Source: Candidatus Cloacimonadota bacterium
GTDB lineage: Bacteria; Cloacimonadota; Cloacimonadia; Cloacimonadales; JAJBBL01
NCBI GenBank assembly: GCA_020532365.1
Contig: JAJBBL010000208.1
Coordinates: 1 to 18,298 of the forward strand
Direction of reading: 5' to 3'
Length of the DNA: 18,298 nucleotides
This document shows positions 6,917-14,517 of this stretch, one piece after another. The first letter of the stretch is position 1. Each line of letters opens with the position of its first letter. The notes under the pieces are model-generated. The model worked only from the letters and a program-made list of their open reading frames with translations. It was not told where the DNA came from and ran no database searches. Made by a program: the position numbers and the translations under genes.

Positions 6917-8695
6917 ATGCAGGAGAGAGCAAAAGAACAGGCAAAAGCACTACCTCATCTACCCGGTGTCTATTTAATGAAAGACAGCTCGGAGAAGATA
7001 ATTTATGTCGGTAAAGCTAAAGATCTGCGGCATAGGGTGACAAGCTACTTCTTAGGCGGAAAAGATGTAAAGACCTCCTTTTTAGTTAGTAAAATCGACT
7101 CCATAGAGTACATTATTACGGGAAATGAGTATGAAGCTTTAGTCTTAGAGAATAATTTAATAAAAAAATATAATCCCCATTACAATATCTCCCTAAAGGA
7201 TGGAAAAAGTTATCCCCTGATTAGGATAACCAACGAACCTTTCCCCAAAGTGTTTAAAACCAGAAGGATAATCCACGACGGTTCTGAGTACTACGGTCCT
7301 TATCCTGATGGTAAAAGCTTGACCCAATATCTTGATTTGATTGAGAAAATGTTTCCTCTCAGAAAGTGTGGTATTCCTCTGAAAAAGAGGTATACCCCCT
7401 GCCTGTACTACCATATCGGTCGTTGTTGCGGACCGTGTGCCAATTTGGTAAGTGAAAAAGAGTATGCCCAACATATAAACAAAGTCAGAGCTTTCTTACA
7501 GGGTAAAGATGATGAGTTAATCAGATTAGTTAAAGAGCAGATGCTTTTAGCATCCAAAGAACAGAAGTACGAACTTGCTGCTGAAAAACGGGATCTCTTG
7601 ATTGCTTTGGAGAATGTTTCAAAGGCTCAGCAAGTGGAGGATTTTTCTGCCGAGAGCAGAGATTACGCAGCCTGCGAAATGCGGATGCACCTAGCGGCAG
7701 TATCGATAATGCAGATAAGAGATGGGAAACTGATGGGTAAAGCACTTTACAGGGCAGAGACCTTTGGAGATGAGACTGAAACTCTTTTAAACTTTTTGGT
7801 TCAATACTATGGGGATGGGGGAAACAGGCCAAAGCAGCTCTATGTCTCTCACGATGTAGACAGTAACTTAATCGGGACTTATTTCAACCGTGATTTAAAT
7901 CTCCCTATTGAAGTTAATCTTCCAAAAGAGGGTAAACATTACCGTATTCTGAGAATGGCAGGTGAAAATGCAGCCAGGGATGTTGAAAAGAGGTTAAAGA
8001 GCAAAGAAAATCCCGAAGCTTTGGAGGAGCTGATGGAAGTTTTGAATCTTGAGAACCCTCCCAAGCTGATTGAAGGTTTTGATATCTCCCATCTGAGTGG
8101 CAAGTATACTGTTGCTTCACTGATCTCATTTGTCGACGGACATCCAGAACCAAAGAACTACAGACGGTTTAATATAAAAAGTTTAGGTGGCAAAGTTGAT
8201 GATTACAAATCAATAAAAGAGGCCGTCAGCCGACGTTACAGCCGAGTCATTAAAGAAAAACGGCCACTGCCCGATCTGATTATGGTAGACGGGGGTAAAG
8301 GACAGGTTAATGCCGCCAAAGAGGCTCTTATCCCGTTGGGCTTGGATGCCATAAGTGTGGTTGGTTTGGCAGAAGAGTTTGAGGAGATCTATTTTGACGA
8401 TGACCGAAAAGCTCTCAGGTTGGAGCGGACAAACAGTGCCTTAAAGGTTTTGATAGCTATCAGAGATGAGGCTCATCGGTTTGCCAATGCCCTAAGTCTT
8501 CAACAAAGATCAAAAGAGGCAACTTTTTCTTTATTGGAGTCTATAAATGGGATAGGCCCTTCAAGGAGTAAAAAAATAATGCAAAGTTTTAACTCTTTGG
8601 AGGAGATGCTGGAATTATCTGCCCAAGATATTGCCAAACAGGCTCAAATTCCCCTTTCTGTTGCCCAAAGGATTATTAAAGCCTTGCATCTGTAA
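6917..8695 (+). CDS. uvrC: Excinuclease ABC subunit C
   Basis: UvrC makes both incisions in nucleotide excision repair after UvrAB has located damage. From ATG 6917 it has 592 residues, close to the family norm of about 600. Domains in order: GIY-YIG nuclease (PGVYLMKD ... IIYVGKAKDLRHRV); a cysteine cluster CGIPLKKRYTPC...CCGPC of the iron-sulfur type; a UVR (UvrB-contact) helix pair around KEQKYELAAEKRDLL; an RNase H-like nuclease with GFDISHLSG, IMVDGGKGQ and RDEAHRFA, which carry the 5'-incision residues; and a C-terminal helix-hairpin-helix (INGIGPSRSKKIM). The frame is open upstream to a TTG at 6857, but the preceding 20 residues look unlike the family. No good Shine-Dalgarno is seen. 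The gene overlaps convergent holA by 20 bases. Confidence 0.95.
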   Translation: MQERAKEQAKALPHLPGVYLMKDSSEKIIYVGKAKDLRHRVTSYFLGGKDVKTSFLVSKIDSIEYIITGNEYEALVLENNLIKKYNPHYNISLKDGKSYPLIRITNEPFPKVFKTRRIIHDGSEYYGPYPDGKSLTQYLDLIEKMFPLRKCGIPLKKRYTPCLYYHIGRCCGPCANLVSEKEYAQHINKVRAFLQGKDDELIRLVKEQMLLASKEQKYELAAEKRDLLIALENVSKAQQVEDFSAESRDYAACEMRMHLAAVSIMQIRDGKLMGKALYRAETFGDETETLLNFLVQYYGDGGNRPKQLYVSHDVDSNLIGTYFNRDLNLPIEVNLPKEGKHYRILRMAGENAARDVEKRLKSKENPEALEELMEVLNLENPPKLIEGFDISHLSGKYTVASLISFVDGHPEPKNYRRFNIKSLGGKVDDYKSIKEAVSRRYSRVIKEKRPLPDLIMVDGGKGQVNAAKEALIPLGLDAISVVGLAEEFEEIYFDDDRKALRLERTNSALKVLIAIRDEAHRFANALSLQQRSKEATFSLLESINGIGPSRSKKIMQSFNSLEEMLELSAQDIAKQAQIPLSVAQRIIKALHL

Positions 8696-9728
8696 AAAAG
8701 GAGAGACTTTCAAGTTTTTGGGGAGGCTTTCCGCCGTTTAACATAATCAGAGATACCATTTGTTCCAATAAAATTAGCTGAAAATCACCGCTCATCTGAC
8801 GCAGTTTAATATCATACTCACCTAAAAGGGCAATTATTTGATAGGTGCTTTTAAGAGGATACCGGTTAATAGCCTCTTGGTATGTCTGAATATCTTTTTT
8901 TCGTTTTAAGGGGACATCTTTTCCCATAACAGATGCCCCTTTAGCAGCACTGTCCCAGTTGCTGCCACTCTGATAAAGTTCTCCGATGGATGCTAGGCGT
9001 CTGAATTGCCACAAAAGTCCGCCAATGAGCGAGATGGCTTCTCCCTCTTTTGATTTAATGATTGTGTGGAGTATTGAGAGTGAGCGTTCAAGAGAGCCGA
9101 GTGCGATTTGTTCAAACAGAGAAAAAACACTCTCTTGGCGGCTATGGCTGATGTAGCGCTCAATGATTTCACCATTAACAACATCAATCTCTTGGGTTTT
9201 AATAAATTGTATCAGTTGGGAACTTATTAGTCGCAACTCTTGGGTATTATTTTCAACCAAAGCCAAGAGAAGGTCGATAGCTTCAGAAGTGATTGTCAAA
9301 TTATTTTTTGAGAAGAAGTTACTCAACCACATCTCTTTTTGGTTTTCATACAACTCCCAAAATATCTCGACAAACTCTTTGGGAACCAAATTGGTAAGTT
9401 TTGCAGAAATTGAGGTATTCGTTGAGATAATTATTAAAGTTGCCGAAGAGGAGGGCTCTTTTATGTATTCACTCAGAAAATTAACCTGGGAGGCATTGAG
9501 AGTCTCTGCCTGACTTAAGATAACCAAACGGTGTAAAGCAAATAGAGAGTTGTTGCTCAAAGAGTCAATAATCTCACCGTTGAGAGTCTCAAAAGGGTAG
9601 TAGCGGTCTATTTCAATCTCGTTGTTGTAGCGGGTTTTTAAATTGTCCCTAATCTCTTTTAGGCGTGAACTTTTTTGTCCTGATTCGGGTCCCAATAAAA
9701 AATAGACAGAGGAAACTTTACTACTCAT
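8676..9728 (-). CDS. holA: DNA polymerase III subunit delta (clamp loader)
   Basis: The delta subunit opens the sliding clamp within the clamp-loader complex. This 350-residue protein has the family's N-terminal Rossmann-like region (VYFLLGPESGQKSSRLKEI), a middle segment SLFALHRLVILSQAE and LIIISTN, and a helical C-terminal half with GGLLWQFRRLASIGEL and DIKLRQMSGDFQLILLEQMV, typical of the delta collar domain. Sequence conservation in this family is low, but length, segment order and the position after lexA agree. The ATG at 9728 overlaps the lexA stop by eight bases (ATGAGTAG); only a weak purine run precedes it, so translation is probably coupled. The 3' end overlaps uvrC by 20 bases. Confidence 0.83.
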   Translation of the reverse strand: MSSKVSSVYFLLGPESGQKSSRLKEIRDNLKTRYNNEIEIDRYYPFETLNGEIIDSLSNNSLFALHRLVILSQAETLNASQVNFLSEYIKEPSSSATLIIISTNTSISAKLTNLVPKEFVEIFWELYENQKEMWLSNFFSKNNLTITSEAIDLLLALVENNTQELRLISSQLIQFIKTQEIDVVNGEIIERYISHSRQESVFSLFEQIALGSLERSLSILHTIIKSKEGEAISLIGGLLWQFRRLASIGELYQSGSNWDSAAKGASVMGKDVPLKRKKDIQTYQEAINRYPLKSTYQIIALLGEYDIKLRQMSGDFQLILLEQMVSLIMLNGGKPPQKLESLSFFTDARL

Positions 9729-10329
9729 AGTCTCTTATAATAAGCTGGAGCTTTCCTAAAATGGTCACATCCTTTGAGTAAAGTGATCCGTATTTTGGAT
9801 TTTCCGGTCTTAATTCAATGGCATTAGGAGTCAAATAAAACCGTTTAAGGGTGACACGGTTCTCTTCTCCAACTCTTGCCACTACAATTTCCCCGTTATG
9901 GGCACTGTTAGCCTGTTTAATAATAGCCAAATCTCCGTCCAAGATTCCGGCATCAATCATACTGTCCCCTTCAATATGGAGGGCAAAAAACTCCCCCTTT
10001 GACCCAATCATTGAGCTGGGCAGATGTAAATCATACTCTTTGTTTTCTTCTGCCAAAAGGGGTAAGCCGGCGGCGGTCGAGCCTAAAACCGGAATACTGA
10101 TGGTCTCAACTTTCTGGTTGTGACCAACAATACCAGTAGAGCGACTGATACCTTCGCTGGAGTGGATAACCCCTTTTCTTTCCAGTGCTTTAAGATGGTC
10201 ATGTGCTGCTTTAACTGTGATACCGAAAGCTTTGGCTATATCTCTGACAGCAGGGGCATATGAGTTGTTTTCGATATATTCTTTTATAAAATCGAAAACT
10301 TCCTGTTGTCGGGCAGTCAGCTTTTTCAC
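9721..10329 (-). CDS. lexA: LexA repressor (SOS regulator, S24 self-cleaving)
   Basis: This protein has 202 residues, the same length as E. coli LexA. The N-terminal winged helix-turn-helix (LTARQQEVFDFIKEYI ... APAVRDIAKAFGITVKAAHDHLKAL) binds operators. The self-cleavage site is A87-G88 in STAAGLP, the nucleophile is S123 in GDSM, and the general base is K162 in VTLKRF. RecA-stimulated cleavage would lift repression of DNA-damage genes. The start is GTG at 10329, with AGGAG seven bases upstream overlapping the ptsH stop TAG. The gap to ptsH is only ten bases, so lexA has no room for its own promoter or operator directly upstream and should be read from the hprK promoter. No LexA-box-like palindrome was recognised in the window. 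Confidence 0.95.
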   Translation of the reverse strand: MKKLTARQQEVFDFIKEYIENNSYAPAVRDIAKAFGITVKAAHDHLKALERKGVIHSSEGISRSTGIVGHNQKVETISIPVLGSTAAGLPLLAEENKEYDLHLPSSMIGSKGEFFALHIEGDSMIDAGILDGDLAIIKQANSAHNGEIVVARVGEENRVTLKRFYLTPNAIELRPENPKYGSLYSKDVTILGKLQLIIRDYE

Positions 10330-10339
10330 TTGTTATCTC

Positions 10340-10603
10340 CTACTCTTCGAACTTGTTTAGAAAGAGACACTCAATAGCTTGGGCAGCCTCTTTCTCATCC
10401 GGGCCCTCTGTGGTGATGGTAATCACGCTTTTATAGGCAGCTCCTAAAGTGATAATTCCCATTATTGATTTTCCGTTAATTTTCATTTTATCTTTTTCCA
10501 TGAAAATTTCAGATTCAAACTGATTAGCCACTTTCACTATCATAGCTGCCGGGCGGGCATGGATACCTGCTCTGTTAATTACTTCAACTACTTTTTCAAC
10601 CAT
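10340..10603 (-). CDS. ptsH: Phosphocarrier protein HPr
   Basis: HPr carries phosphate from enzyme I to sugar-specific EIIA proteins, and its Ser form mediates carbon control. Starting at ATG 10603 the protein has 87 residues with H15 in NRAGIHARPAA, the enzyme I phosphorylation site, and S46 in NGKSIMGI, the HPr kinase site; both fall at the canonical numbers, which decides this start over a longer in-frame one at 10657. A GAGGAG lies about ten bases upstream inside the end of hprK, and one base separates the two genes. No PTS enzyme I or EII gene is present here, so HPr may serve mainly a regulatory role, though those genes could be elsewhere. Confidence 0.94.
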   Translation of the reverse strand: MVEKVVEVINRAGIHARPAAMIVKVANQFESEIFMEKDKMKINGKSIMGIITLGAAYKSVITITTEGPDEKEAAQAIECLFLNKFEE

Positions 10604-10604
10604 T

Positions 10605-11585
10605 CTAGAAGGTCTCCTCATTGTTGTAGTAGAGGTTTCTTGCCGATTCACTTTCAAGCCATTTCAAAACCCCTTGATCAAATTCTTTGGCTGAAAAATA
10701 ACCAGATTTCTTTAACCGCTCATTTCTCGCTGCTGTTTCAATGATAATAGGGACATTTCTCCCCGGTTTTACCGGAATTTCAAGTTTAGGAATCGGAATA
10801 CCCAAAAGAGTCTGTGTCAGCTCCTCTCCGATTCTTTCATAGGTTTTATTGGCATCCCAAATTTCGAGCTGAACAATCAACTCAATTACTTTTTTATCCC
10901 TGATTGAACTCACCCCGTAAAGGTTTGTTATGTTAATGATTCCCAAACCTCTTATTTCCATGTGGTGTGCCAAAAGGGGATTCTCGCCGCTTCCCACTAA
11001 AAATGTGTCGCTGATATTCTTGAGTTTAACTGTATCGTCACTGATTAAGCGGTGCCCTCTCTCAATAAGTTCCAAAGCGGTCTCACTTTTACCGACTCCG
11101 CTTTGACCGGTGATAAGAACACCTATTCCATAAACTTCAACAAGAACTCCATGGATAGTCATTGTTTCGGCGAAAATCTCTTCCAATAACTGGATGTATC
11201 CTTTGGAGAAGTCGGCACTTGTTAAATCGGTTGTCAAAATGGCACAACCGGAGTTTTCAGCAATATTAATAAATTTTGAACTTGGCTTTCCTTTGTCAGT
11301 GAAGACACAGGCAGCAACAGGGAAAGAGAAAAACTTCTCCAAAGAGTCATAGTTCTTTTCTCTTTCCAGTTTATCTAAGTATAATTGTTCACCCCGCCCA
11401 AATACCTGAATACTGTCGTGGTTAAAAACATCAAAGAACCCACTCAAAGGAAGTCCGGGACGACTGACCTTTGAGTTGGCCAATTTACGACTAAGACCAC
11501 TGCGACCTGCTATACAGTTTAGTTGCAGGTGGTTATTCTCTTTTAAATCGATGTCTAACAAATCTAGAATCGAAAACTCAACCAT
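10605..11585 (-). CDS. hprK: HPr(Ser) kinase/phosphorylase
   Basis: HprK phosphorylates HPr on Ser46 and removes that phosphate again according to energy and phosphate status. The protein has 326 residues. The N-terminal domain covers about 1-130. The catalytic domain has H145 in HGVLVEVYGIGVLITG, a P-loop GQSGVGKS (160-167), the acidic pair D183-D184 in ISDDTV, and the family signature EIRGLGIINI (210-219). The ATG at 11585 is preceded by GGAGG (11590-11594), four bases away, and a promoter at 11601-11630. It is the first gene of hprK-ptsH-lexA-holA, so its substrate HPr is made from the same message. Confidence 0.96.
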   Translation of the reverse strand: MVEFSILDLLDIDLKENNHLQLNCIAGRSGLSRKLANSKVSRPGLPLSGFFDVFNHDSIQVFGRGEQLYLDKLEREKNYDSLEKFFSFPVAACVFTDKGKPSSKFINIAENSGCAILTTDLTSADFSKGYIQLLEEIFAETMTIHGVLVEVYGIGVLITGQSGVGKSETALELIERGHRLISDDTVKLKNISDTFLVGSGENPLLAHHMEIRGLGIINITNLYGVSSIRDKKVIELIVQLEIWDANKTYERIGEELTQTLLGIPIPKLEIPVKPGRNVPIIIETAARNERLKKSGYFSAKEFDQGVLKWLESESARNLYYNNEETF

Positions 11586-11600
11586 AAAGCCTCCGAAAGC

Positions 11601-11630
11601 ACTATAACATACCTTAAGTCCTTATGTTAG
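11601..11630 (-). promoter_or_regulatory. Candidate promoter of hprK-ptsH-lexA-holA operon
   Basis: On the minus strand TATAGT (11601-11606, five of six) is preceded after 18 bases by CTAACA (11625-11630, four of six). The predicted start near 11594 would place the ribosome binding site at the very 5' end of the message, an ultrashort leader of about nine bases. Other promoters further upstream are possible in this AT-rich region. Confidence 0.4.
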
Positions 11631-11928
11631 CATTTGTTTAGTACTATTTGATAGATAATAATCAAGAAGAATCAAAATTTAAGAATTTGAATAATTTCTG
11701 TTACAAGAGAGAAAGAAGTTTCTGCTGATAGCACAACAGCTGTCATAAGATGGCATAAGAATAGGACTTCCAGAGCATTTTTAACGCTTAAAAGAAATAG
11801 AACAGCTTTAATAAATTAGAACATGTTGCAAGAAATATCGTATTAAAATAAAATAATTGTTTATAATAAATAGGAATAAAAAATTTTAATATAAAAATAA
11901 AAAATCTTTAAATATTTTCCTATGTCTA
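11631..11928. other. AT-rich intergenic region without recognisable gene
   Basis: The region between hprK and the secreted-protein gene is strongly AT-rich, especially 11800-11930, where A and T runs dominate and could act as an UP element for the promoter at 11929. I found no open frame of useful length on either strand, no tRNA-like fold and no terminator. Small items are an 8-base palindrome ACAGCTGT near 11737 and a short direct repeat of CATAAGA near 11745-11760; neither suggests a function. Confidence 0.5.
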
Positions 11929-11957
11929 TTGACATAAGTTAAGATTTTTATTATTGT
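11929..11957 (+). promoter_or_regulatory. Promoter of the secreted-protein gene
   Basis: A perfect -35 TTGACA (11929-11934) is followed after 17 bases by TATTGT (11952-11957, four of six). A long A/T tract lies directly upstream. The predicted start near 11964 leaves a leader of about 60 bases ending in a GGAGG at 12014-12018. Confidence 0.55.
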
Positions 11958-12023
11958 ATCAGTAGTTGCTGTGAAGCATCAAAGTAGAAAAGCAGAATGT
12001 GATATGCCGAAACGGAGGACATC

Positions 12024-12569
12024 ATGAAAAAGATCAGCTTACTTCTAATTGTATTTTTGGTTATAGGTTTCAGCCTTAGTGCTGAAACAACAGTAGTTAG
12101 TACCTCGTTTAAAATGGGGACAGAGGTCGAAGAAATTACCAGTGTTATTGTCGGATTTTTTGACAGTGCGAAACCTACTTCAGTTTCACATTTTGAAGCG
12201 GTTACTGAGGCAGGAACTACCAGTACACCTCTTTTCTTTAATCCAGAAGACCCTTTATACCATGGAATTGCAATCTTTACCATGACTAACGTACCGGGAA
12301 GCTACAGTGTTTCGACAACGGCAATGCCTTTAGTTAACGGTAATGGTTACATCCTACCTTACTCGGTTAAAATCGGTAATGCAAATCCCGTTAAGATTAA
12401 TGCATCATCAGGGCAAGGTTTGACATTGATGGGCAATTATACTGCTTCAGGCGGGTTGTTTTTTGAGCGTTCTGATGATATTGAATTGTCTATTGCCGAT
12501 GCTGATTATGAAGTAGCCCAAGTTGGTGAGTACACTTCGACTTGGACTATCAATTTAATTAAAAACTAG
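12024..12569 (+). CDS. Secreted protein of unknown function
   Basis: I do not recognise this 181-residue protein. Residues 1-20 are a clear signal peptide (MKKISLLLIVFLVIGFSLSA, cut near SLSA/ET) without a lipobox cysteine, so it should be periplasmic or outer-surface. The mature part is rich in Thr, Ser, Val and Gly, contains no cysteine, and alternates as beta strands would. It ends with EYTSTWTINLI, similar in character to the last strand of beta-sandwich surface or pilin-like proteins. It has a strong ribosome binding site, its own promoter and a strong terminator, so it is a single-gene transcript, perhaps well expressed. It is encoded opposite to both neighbouring operons and splits the usual rpoN-hpf-hprK order. 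Function is unknown. Confidence 0.85.
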   Translation: MKKISLLLIVFLVIGFSLSAETTVVSTSFKMGTEVEEITSVIVGFFDSAKPTSVSHFEAVTEAGTTSTPLFFNPEDPLYHGIAIFTMTNVPGSYSVSTTAMPLVNGNGYILPYSVKIGNANPVKINASSGQGLTLMGNYTASGGLFFERSDDIELSIADADYEVAQVGEYTSTWTINLIKN

Positions 12570-12591
12570 TTGCTATAAATAGATTTTACAT

Positions 12592-12643
12592 AAGGGACTG
12601 TTTTAGAAGTTAAATTCTTAAACGGTTCCTTTTTTTTGTTTTT
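12592..12643 (+). terminator. Rho-independent terminator of the secreted-protein gene
   Basis: AAGGGACTGTTT (12592-12603) pairs with AAACGGTTCCTT (12620-12631) over 12 positions, two of them G-U pairs, and a run of eight T follows, then a second T run. It starts 22 bases after the stop at 12569. Confidence 0.85.
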
Positions 12644-12650
12644 AATAAAT

Positions 12651-12685
12651 AGAGGCTGTCTCAAGTTAGTCTTGAAACAGCCTCT
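12651..12685 (-). terminator. Long hairpin at the 3' end of hpf, probable terminator
   Basis: Positions 12651-12665 and 12671-12685 form a 15-base inverted repeat with one mismatch around the loop TTAGT. It lies 30 bases beyond the hpf stop, in the position expected for the end of the ymdB-to-hpf operon. The following minus-strand bases (ATTTATTAAAA) are only a weak T tract, so termination efficiency is uncertain; it may also protect the 3' end. It could work for transcripts from both sides. Confidence 0.6.
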
Positions 12686-12714
12686 GTTATTCTTTGTGTT
12701 ATCAGTTGTGGATA

Positions 12715-13011
12715 TTAATGGTCCTGTATTTTACCCTTCTCTTTGCGGACAAGGGCTTCAAGTTTGTCAACCAGAACTTCAATACCTTCATAGAGCTCGT
12801 AACAGTCGGTGCTCACCATTTTTACCAATCCCCAGCCAAAGTGGACTTTTGCATCCAGTTTAAAACCTTGGCCTACAGTTTCTCTTGTTACAGTGATAGT
12901 CAAGTTGTGGATTAGACTCTCTGCGAAGGACAACTTTTGAAGCTTTTTATCAAAAAACTCCTTTGTTGCATCACTGATGTTGTAACGAATTCCTCTGATT
13001 TCTAAATTCAT
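12715..13011 (-). CDS. hpf: Ribosome hibernation promoting factor, short HPF/YfiA type
   Basis: HPF binds the 30S decoding region and helps store ribosomes in inactive form under slow growth. The 98-residue product (MNLEIRGIRYNISDATKEFFDKKLQKL ... VEVLVDKLEALVRKEKGK-like pattern) matches the short form, without the long C-terminal dimerisation domain. The family start MNLEIRG fixes ATG 13011, preceded by GGAGGA; the frame extends further upstream but that part is non-coding in character. It follows rpoN by 84 bases, which hold a hairpin and a promoter, so it can be made both with rpoN and alone. Confidence 0.9.
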   Translation of the reverse strand: MNLEIRGIRYNISDATKEFFDKKLQKLSFAESLIHNLTITVTRETVGQGFKLDAKVHFGWGLVKMVSTDCYELYEGIEVLVDKLEALVRKEKGKIQDH

Positions 13012-13039
13012 AGGTCCTCCTCTTAAAGGTAGTATAAAA

Positions 13040-13068
13040 AGGATACGGCTGCGGTTATAAAAAGTCAA
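13040..13068 (-). promoter_or_regulatory. Internal promoter of hpf
   Basis: On the minus strand TTGACT (13063-13068) and TATCCT (13040-13045) are 17 bases apart. The predicted start near 13033 gives a leader of about 22 bases with a GGAGGA ribosome binding site. A separate hpf transcript would suit growth-phase control. Confidence 0.45.
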
Positions 13069-13070
13069 AT

Positions 13071-13095
13071 GGAAAGCCGAAAGCTTGGACTTTCC
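13071..13095 (-). terminator. Hairpin between rpoN and hpf, possible attenuator
   Basis: Immediately after the rpoN stop, GGAAAGTCC and GGCTTTCC pair (13071-13078 with 13087-13095, one bulged base) around an eight-base loop. A short T run (TTTTT) follows about seven bases later. It could partly stop read-through into hpf or mark a processing site. Confidence 0.4.
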
Positions 13096-14517
13096 TTAAG
13101 GGATTCGCTCGTATGAAGAATCGATATTTAGTTCATTGCGGTATTTGTTTACCGTTCGGCGGGCAATTTTAATCCCTTTTTCTCCCAACATATCGGCAAT
13201 TTTTTGGTCAGAGAGGGCTCTTGAACCTTTATGGGTAGTTATTATCTCTTGAACCATATCCATTACGGCTCTTTTAGAGACTTCTTCTTCTCCCGCAATT
13301 GTTGTTTGCAGTGCCGAACTGAAAAGTTCTTTGATGGGAATTATTCCCCAATCGGTATCAATATATTTTCCGTTAACGGCCCGGCTTATGGTTGTTTCAT
13401 GCAAAGAGAGCTCTTGGGCAATTTGGCGGTATGTTAAAGGTTTTAAATAACGGGGACCGTCTAAGAAAAATTCACTTTGAAATTTAAGTAACTGCAGAGC
13501 AATTTTTTTTATCGTCTCACTTCTCATGTTAACCTGTGAGATTAATTGATTTGCATTTCTGACTGCATTGGCGATATAAGAAGAGATTTCTTGTTTGTCC
13601 TTTGCCCTTGTTTCATCTTTAAGGTTTTTAAAATCTGGGTCAATTGAGAGGGTAGGAATTACATCGGTGTTGAGCCGAAGCTGAAGTTTTCCCTCTATCT
13701 TACGGACATATATATCGGGAATTATGTAGAGAATCTCACTGGTATCGTAGAGTTTACCGGGAAAGGGGTTTAGAGTTTTTAAGTAACCGTAAAGTAGCTC
13801 CACCTTTTCTTCTTCAATTTCCAGTAGTTGTCCCACTTCTCTGAACTTATTGAGACGGAGTAATTGCAGATGTTCATTTACCATTATTTCAAAGAGTTTT
13901 AAATCATCTTCTTCCAAATTGTCGTGTTTAGCCTGTAAAATAAGCGACTCTCTGAAATCAGTTACACCGATACCAGGGGGGTCAAGACTTTGGATGATAG
14001 CCAATGTTTCAAGAAGTCTTGTCCTCTTATTTTCTTTGACAAGTGTTTCAACGGGGTTGCGGTGGAATCCGTTGCTATCGAGATTGCTTATAAGAAGCTT
14101 ACCCAATTCCAGCTGTACTTCATCAATATGAAGACATCCCAGCTGTCTAAGCAGATACTCCTGAAGCGTTTCTCTTTCTGAAAGGACTCCCTCAATCATT
14201 TGTTGATTTCTGTCGGAAGCTTCTTGGTCCCAATGACCGGAGAAGCGGACTGACTTCCGATAATTTTCTGGGTTATAAGCTGAAGAGTCACTGTAATCAT
14301 CGTCTCTTGCGTGCCGTTCCTGATAAGCAGCCATCCTCTCAATTGAAATTGCTTTTTCCTGAGGTATTTCTAAAGCGGGATTTTGTTCGATTTCTGTTTT
14401 AATTTTTTGTTGCAGCTCCAAAGAAGACATGGCAAGGATTTCAAACGTCTGAATAAGTTGGGGAGAGAGTGTTAACTGTTGTTTTAGAGTCTGTTGTAAG
14501 CCAAGTGTCGGGTTCAT
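13096..14517 (-). CDS. rpoN: RNA polymerase sigma-54 factor
   Basis: Sigma-54 directs RNA polymerase to -24/-12 promoters and needs an ATP-using activator. The 473-residue protein shows all regions: the glutamine/leucine-rich activator-contact region (LGLQQTLKQQLTLSPQLIQTFEILAMSSLELQQKI), an acidic linker, the core-binding region with SLDPPGIG, the helix-turn-helix YRQIAQELSLHETTISRAVNGKYI, and the RpoN box ARRTVNKYRN (452-461). The ATG at 14517 follows the lptB stop with no gap, and AGGAGAG lies four to five bases upstream. Gene order lptC-lptA-lptB-rpoN-hpf matches the proteobacterial arrangement. No clear sigma-54 promoter or activator gene is seen in the window. Confidence 0.97.
   Translation of the reverse strand: MNPTLGLQQTLKQQLTLSPQLIQTFEILAMSSLELQQKIKTEIEQNPALEIPQEKAISIERMAAYQERHARDDDYSDSSAYNPENYRKSVRFSGHWDQEASDRNQQMIEGVLSERETLQEYLLRQLGCLHIDEVQLELGKLLISNLDSNGFHRNPVETLVKENKRTRLLETLAIIQSLDPPGIGVTDFRESLILQAKHDNLEEDDLKLFEIMVNEHLQLLRLNKFREVGQLLEIEEEKVELLYGYLKTLNPFPGKLYDTSEILYIIPDIYVRKIEGKLQLRLNTDVIPTLSIDPDFKNLKDETRAKDKQEISSYIANAVRNANQLISQVNMRSETIKKIALQLLKFQSEFFLDGPRYLKPLTYRQIAQELSLHETTISRAVNGKYIDTDWGIIPIKELFSSALQTTIAGEEEVSKRAVMDMVQEIITTHKGSRALSDQKIADMLGEKGIKIARRTVNKYRNELNIDSSYERIP

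Noticed and set aside
10604..10657. HPr with an 18-residue N-terminal extension
   Set aside because: The segment is the end of hprK read in another frame, and the ATG at 10603 puts His15 and Ser46 at their canonical numbers.
11730..11765. Small palindrome and CATAAGA direct repeat in the AT-rich gap, considered as an operator or attachment site
   Set aside because: The elements are too short and no integrase, tRNA or second copy elsewhere supports a function.
11951..12283. Minus-strand open frame of 110 codons across the secreted-protein gene start
   Set aside because: It is antisense to a gene with a clear signal peptide, promoter and ribosome binding site, and its translation has no recognisable pattern.
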